DNA from: Serinus canaria
Taxonomy: Eukaryota; Chordata; Aves; Passeriformes; Fringillidae
NCBI RefSeq assembly: GCF_022539315.1
Contig: NC_066313.1
Coordinates: 68,947,934 to 69,011,933 of the forward strand
Reading direction: 5' to 3'
Length of the DNA stretch: 64,000 nucleotides
The position numbers were made by a program, and so were the translations under genes. Under the pieces are notes generated by a model. That model saw only the letters and a list, made by a program, of their open reading frames with translations, made no database searches and had not been told where the DNA came from. Of this stretch, positions 61,747-64,000 are shown piece by piece; the stretch's first letter is position 1, and every line of letters starts with the position of its first letter.

Positions 61747-63573
61747 AGGCTTCCTGTACCCTTCTCCTTCTCTCTCAGACTTGATTTTATGTATCAAAGG
61801 TTTCATATGCCAGTCATTTTCTTTCTGGAGGCCTTATGTAGTTATGTGGTGTAACAGCAATACCAAGCCTTGGTTTTCTTATTAGTTCACATCTTAATTC
61901 CTTGTAATGCAATTATTTTAATTTGGGAAACAAAATGTTTTCATTCCTCAGACTTTTCCTCACTTAGACTTCAGAATTCAGGTTACAAAATATAAGGATT
62001 TCAGAGCCGAATGCTAAAACATGAGAAACACAAACATGCTCTCATCTAAAATACATATCAAAAAAATTTAAAAATACTGTTTAATCATAGAACTCTAGAG
62101 AAGTGGTTCTTTTTTCAGGAAACATTTATTCATTTATTCTGCTATTTAAAAAAAAAAAAAAAAGCAACCAACCCAGGTAAAGATGCAACTCAAAGTAATA
62201 CTTTTCAGAGTGGTTCAAAACAGAAATCTGAAGTAAACTATTTGGGTTCATTAAAATATGAGAAGCTTTGTTCTGGTGGGAGTCTTATTTTCTTTTTTAT
62301 CTGTTGTATTTTGTCATAAAAAATGAAGCATGTCTATTTCATTTGCATGGAATATCAGAAATCAGAATTTTTATCTTTTCAGGCCTTCCATAATCATATT
62401 TTGTTGATTTTTTTCCCCTTTCCTTCAATTAATGTGAATTAGAATTTTCTGATAGAAATTTTCTGAAAACTTTTCTGAAACTATCTATTAAGTCAGCATG
62501 CAGTGGTGTCTGCATATTAAAAGGAGAATTGCTGTGCATGAGCAGATTGGAGAAAGACTGAGTAGATGAAACATCATTAACAATAGAATAATACCTTCTT
62601 CCTATTTATGCAATGCCTAGAAACCATATCCTGGGACCAATCCCACATGGCATTTTAGTTTTAATTAAATAATGTTTTAGAGACATAAGGGAGAGGAGGC
62701 TGGTGACCCGATTAATCATTGTAGTGCTTGATTTTACATTGCAGCATCCCAAATGATTTCCAATGTGTTACTCTGATGTAAAGCTAGAGTATTGCAGGGA
62801 TGTCTCAGGGTGAAGTTGGTTATTGTTTTTCCTCCATGGGCAAAGCTGATCTGAGATTTACCTTCTGCCTTCACTACCCTCCAGGCACTAATTTTAACTT
62901 CTTGAGCCTTTTTATTTAACCTGATCATTTTTATTGCTTCTGTTCAAATTGCAGGCCACAGACAGTTCTGTCCTTCCTAAGTTGATGAGAGGGTCAAGTC
63001 AACATTGCTGCTGAGGTGGCCAAGGAATGATCCATACACCTAACAGGGATGAATACATACTGAGGTCCAGGATTTAGTCCACAGAAAATCAAATTCAAGA
63101 GTCATCTTTCTTCTTTTTTAATGTGTCCATGGTATTCTATGATCCTCACAACCTCCCCAAAACAGTGAATGTCATCTGTTTCCAGTACAGATTATCTTAT
63201 TTCCATGAGCAAAACTATTTCATTTTGCCAGTCATGTTTCCTGCCTTTTCCTCAACTACTCTTCATATTCTTCAGCTTATGCCTTATACATGAATTTTAT
63301 TGCACTGTTTGCATAGTTACATCACAGAAGTCGCCTTTTGTCTCTTACAGTTACAGATTACATTTAAATGTACAGTTTATGTACCTGTGCCCAAGTGCTC
63401 AGACTTTGTTGCTGGTTGTGACATTAGTGACATCTCAAAATGAAGTATCTCACAAATAGTTATGCTTTTGGTCAGATTCCAGGCAAACAAATATGAAATA
63501 TATTCTCTTCAATCTTTTTCAATTTTATGGGTATAATAGGTCACTGCTTTGTCAGCAAGACTTTTATTTAAAC
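61747..63573. other. Intergenic, no gene seen
   Basis: AT-rich with an A-run near 62149-62163. The part at 62480-62960 is more complex in sequence and is discussed as a possible conserved noncoding element. No coding signal. Confidence 0.5.
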
Positions 63574-63621
63574 ACTCACTTCATAAGCTACATAAATACT
63601 CACTTCATAAGCTACATAGAT
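63574..63621. repeat. 24-bp tandem duplication
   Basis: Two adjacent copies of a 24-bp unit that begins ACTCACTTCATAAGCTACAT, at 63574-63597 and 63598-63621, differing at one base. The near identity suggests a recent event. Confidence 0.95.
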
Positions 63622-64000
63622 ACTTAAAATTCTTCAATCTGTCATAACATCTGCAGAAGTTACTTTAAAATAGCTTACTTCACGTCTGCTTGCAATACTT
63701 GCAGTAAGAATTGGGTCACTGTCCATTAAGTAGCCTTGTACTCTCCTTTGAATGGAAGTTTCTTGCTTACTTGGTTATACAAGGACTTTTCTAGCATGTT
63801 CTCTGTTCGAGAGGTAGAGGAAAGCCAGGATATTTTGCCTCATGATTGAAATAATGTTCAATTTTACTGTTTTACTTTAATTCACATGAATATTTATTTA
63901 CACTCTGGAGTTTCAGTATTTATAACTGGAAAAAAAAACCCTAAGCTGTAGACTAGGTCTGCATGATAAGGTCCAGTAGGATGCATGTGACCGTGTTTGG
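63622..64000. other. Intergenic, nothing recognised
   Basis: AT-rich end of the window with no reading frame, repeat or RNA gene that I can support. Confidence 0.5.

Noticed and set aside
1..64000. tRNA, rRNA, CRISPR or prokaryotic gene clusters
   Set aside because: No cloverleaf with A/B boxes, no regularly spaced direct repeats with spacers, and no operon-like reading frames. The sequence is vertebrate nuclear DNA.

Overview
The window looks like bird genomic DNA. It is AT-rich and almost gene-free, with one strongly recognisable gene (SLITRK1) on the minus strand. It also holds three decayed CR1 LINE fragments of the avian type, two of which keep a 3' end related to the classic 'ATCATAGAAT' terminal repeat. 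No bacterial operons, RNA genes, CRISPR arrays or viral genes are visible. A bird fits best. Another sauropsid is not strictly excluded, because turtles and crocodilians also carry CR1.

Layout. 1-49870 is the 3' flank of SLITRK1, a gene desert by inspection. It holds CR1 fragments at 2690-3715, 23001-23428 and 36551-37450, a 33-base A-run at 31440, an (AT)30 microsatellite at 43999-44059, small tandem duplications and hairpins, and one GC/CpG-enriched block (21985-22170) that looks like a regulatory element. 49871-50650 is a second CpG-bearing block downstream of SLITRK1, with paired E-boxes and a consensus 5' splice site on the plus strand. 51215-54890 is the SLITRK1 locus: proximal 3' UTR, an uninterrupted 692-codon reading frame (51952-54030, minus), a 5' leader with tiny upstream ORFs and a possible small intron, and a dense CpG island with four GGGGCC repeats. 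54891-56420 is the upstream flank, with purine tracts and homeodomain-like motifs. 56421-64000 is again AT-rich desert, with an (ACTAA)10 repeat at 61697-61746 and a 24-bp duplication at 63574.

Biology. SLITRK1 is a type I neuronal membrane protein with two extracellular LRR domains. It acts as a postsynaptic adhesion organiser and a modulator of neurite growth. As the only gene here, any regulatory elements in the surrounding desert would most simply be assigned to it. I did not find a new multi-gene system. The most useful leads concern how SLITRK1 may be controlled: upstream ORFs next to its start codon, a candidate 5' UTR intron whose polypyrimidine tract is a 26-base T-run, and CpG-rich blocks at both ends of the gene.
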